A stretch of 64,000 nucleotides of DNA, taken from positions 1 through 64,000 of the forward strand of contig JAAFJX010000020.1 of assembly GCA_013299045.1 (NCBI GenBank), in the 5' to 3' direction. The DNA comes from Cytophagales bacterium. GTDB lineage: Bacteria > Bacteroidota > Bacteroidia > Cytophagales > Bernardetiaceae. A program made the position numbers and the translations under genes. Below the pieces are notes generated by a model, which made no database searches, was not told where the DNA came from, and was given only the letters and a program-made list of their open reading frames with translations. Of this stretch, positions 62,470 through 64,000 are shown one piece after another (positions within the stretch are counted from its first letter, which is position 1; each line of letters opens with the position of its first letter).

Positions 62470-63558
62470 TTACAACTTCAGAGGCAGAGCACCCATATTC
62501 TTGAGATGTTTAAAATGTGCCTTGATACTCCCCAAATAGCTATTTTGATTAATTCTTATCCCCCTTATTTTCATGAAACTATAGATATGACTGCTCAAAC
62601 GAGGATAGCTGTAATTAGGCACATTAGGGAATAAATGATGGGCTATATGGCTATTAAATCCACCAAAGATGAAGTTAGCCCAATAACTTTCGGCATGAAA
62701 ATCATTGGAACATAATATTTGGTTTTTTAGCCATGAGCAATTTATATGACCTTCATTATCAGTGGAGTAATAGCTTGTAGTGGCTACGTGGTGTGTTATG
62801 AGAAAGGTTAGCAACAAAAAAGCAGACTGAAGCAGGTGCATCAATACGAAAGCAATCAGCAAACTACTTGCTTCGGATTTAGCATAACAGAACGGCAAAC
62901 CCAGCGATACAAAAAAATAAAGCCCTTTTTGTAGCCAAAAGCGCCCATGGAAAGACAGATTGTGCAGGCCAAAACCTTCTTGCCGACACTCCTGCGCATA
63001 AAGCAAGCCATCTTTTACAAAAATCCAGAATAAACTATAAGTGCTATAAGCAAAGAGTGCGTAAAAATGCTGGTAGCGATGACAATAAAAATAAGGCGCT
63101 TGAGGCTGTAAACGAATCAACTTGGTGATATTCAAATCGGGGTCATAGCCCACTACGTTCGGCGCGTAATGATGCTCCTCTGTATGCCGTTTACGCCATG
63201 CCTCTGCGTGCGCACCCACGAGCGTGAACAAACACCAGAAGCCTATACTATTGAGTTTTCTTTGTTTAAAAATGGTATTGTGTGCAAAATCATGTGCAAA
63301 ATTTAGCGCGAGCAGAATGCCACTCAAACCAAAGCCAAGATAATAAAACGCAAGCAACCCACTACTACTCACGGATAGCATCTGCACATAAAAGATAGCC
63401 AAAAGACCGCCGTAAAGGACTAATTTAAGAAAGTTCCACAAATTGATGTGGGTAGAAGAAGGTTTGGGCAAGGCCGATATGGATAACCTCAACTCGCTGA
63501 GTAGCTTCTCGTCTGCTGGGCAGCTAAGGTGCTTATGCCGTACTTTAGTCTTTACCAC
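62470..63558 (-). CDS. Membrane fatty-acid desaturase
   Basis: A 362-residue di-iron membrane desaturase. The three histidine boxes are visible: HDFAH near residue 89, HTEEHH near 125 and HIAHH near 310, with hydrophobic helices between (about 45-80, 190-255). It probably introduces a double bond into acyl chains of lipids. The start is GTG at 63558, inside the end of the nuclease gene (14-base overlap), so translation is likely coupled; no ATG exists near the N terminus. Confidence 0.88.
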   Translation of the reverse strand: MVKTKVRHKHLSCPADEKLLSELRLSISALPKPSSTHINLWNFLKLVLYGGLLAIFYVQMLSVSSSGLLAFYYLGFGLSGILLALNFAHDFAHNTIFKQRKLNSIGFWCLFTLVGAHAEAWRKRHTEEHHYAPNVVGYDPDLNITKLIRLQPQAPYFYCHRYQHFYALFAYSTYSLFWIFVKDGLLYAQECRQEGFGLHNLSFHGRFWLQKGLYFFVSLGLPFCYAKSEASSLLIAFVLMHLLQSAFLLLTFLITHHVATTSYYSTDNEGHINCSWLKNQILCSNDFHAESYWANFIFGGFNSHIAHHLFPNVPNYSYPRLSSHIYSFMKIRGIRINQNSYLGSIKAHFKHLKNMGALPLKL

Positions 63559-64000
63559 GTTTGTTAAGCTCGTCTCGGAGAAGGGCGGCTCGTTCGTAGT
63601 TTTCGTTTTCTATGGCCTCATTCAGCATACTTTCAAGCTGCTCGTCCGTGTAGTCTTGTAACTTACTCGGCCTGCCATGCACGTTCTGAGTCTGCGAAGG
63701 AGAGTCTGGCCTTGCAATATGCCGCGCTTCTTGGCCACTCTGCTTGCCGTCATCTTTTTCATCATCAGAAGCGGCAATTTCTTCCTCACTGGTATTGAGC
63801 ACTATGCCTGCCTCTTCAATGATGGACTCATAGGTATAAATGGGAACTTTGAAGCGTATGCCAATAGCAATCGCATCGGAAGGGCGTGCATCTATCGTTA
63901 CAACACGACCGTCGCGGCTGTCCTTGCAAACAATTTCTGCATAAAAAATACCGTCGCGAATATCTGATATGATAACTTCTTGCAGACTAAAATGGAAATT
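63545..64000 (-). CDS. Bifunctional nuclease (DUF151) with UVR motif, 5' end cut by window
   Basis: The visible 151 residues run from the window edge without a start. They begin in the DUF151 domain (FSLQEVIISDIRDGIFYAEI, then TIDARPSDAIAIGIRFKVPI), pass through an acidic Ser/Gln-rich linker and end in a UVR motif (YTDEQLESMLNEAIENENYE...ALLRDELNKR), the interaction helix pair found in UvrB and UvrC. DUF151 proteins have DNase/RNase activity in plants and archaea; the bacterial role is poorly known. It overlaps the desaturase start. Confidence 0.88.
   Translation of the reverse strand, partial: NFHFSLQEVIISDIRDGIFYAEIVCKDSRDGRVVTIDARPSDAIAIGIRFKVPIYTYESIIEEAGIVLNTSEEEIAASDDEKDDGKQSGQEARHIARPDSPSQTQNVHGRPSKLQDYTDEQLESMLNEAIENENYERAALLRDELNKRGKD

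Overview
The window comes from a Bacteroidota chromosome, most likely a gliding, Cytophagales-type marine or freshwater bacterium. The evidence is GldB, a PorP/SprF-type type IX secretion protein, a propeller sensor of the reg_prop/Y_Y_Y class, SpoIIE-type phosphatases, a fused E1 alpha/beta 2-oxoacid dehydrogenase, geranylgeranylglyceryl-phosphate synthase, DUF3127, and promoters of the Bacteroidota type (TTTG, 19 to 21 bases, TAnnTTTG). Coding density is high. No rRNA, tRNA or CRISPR was seen.

Layout. 0.2-4.1 kb: an iron-type lipoprotein operon (DUF4856, imelysin, di-haem DUF1111) behind a perfect palindromic operator. 4.4-8.8 kb: an isolated nuoE, terC coupled to an ABC ATPase, and a convergent RND/MMPL exporter. 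9.1-12.3 kb: efp, lolA, DUF6157 and an AI-2E-type permease. 12.4-16.0 kb (minus): fused E1, an MlaF-like ATPase and DUF2490. 16.4-20.1 kb: purH, lysA, dapD (purine and DAP/lysine synthesis). 20.2-22.8 kb: four uncharacterised genes, including a thioredoxin-fold/SPOR-like protein without active-site cysteines. 22.8-27.5 kb: DUF3127, then an isolated contractile-injection baseplate-like gene with a small partner, lying between copies of a dispersed non-coding repeat. 27.5-31.9 kb: a VPS10/Asp-box protein and a TlpA-type thioredoxin. 32.2-40 kb: two SpoIIE-phosphatase signalling proteins around aroQ, ompH and a neuA-like gene. 40-46.3 kb: moeA, a BatC-like protein, an rRNA methyltransferase, porP/sprF, an orphan ABC-2 permease and folB. 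46.3-52.3 kb (minus): accA, sbcC and a Pif1-like helicase. 52.6-55.1 kb: a LysM/lysozyme-like protein followed by a 1.2-kb block of nested repeats. 55.2-64 kb: amidase, PrcB-like lipoprotein, GGGP synthase, short mutA, DUF4383-like membrane protein, a BlaI/M56 sensor pair, gldB, a fatty-acid desaturase and the end of a bifunctional nuclease gene running off the window.

Most genes are housekeeping. The least explained part is the repeat family at 23.3, 26.9 and 54.0 kb. It combines a conserved multi-hairpin module bounded by GCGTT/AACGC, an array of 11-bp units, and termini of the form TAGTTGTCCCTTAAAA that also bound a 98-bp miniature element. Copies in opposite orientation flank the baseplate-like gene pair, and the third copy directly follows the LysM/lysozyme-like gene. 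Two regulatory sites are also unusually clear: an iron-type palindrome before the imelysin operon, and three half-sites at exact 10-bp intervals before the BlaI gene.
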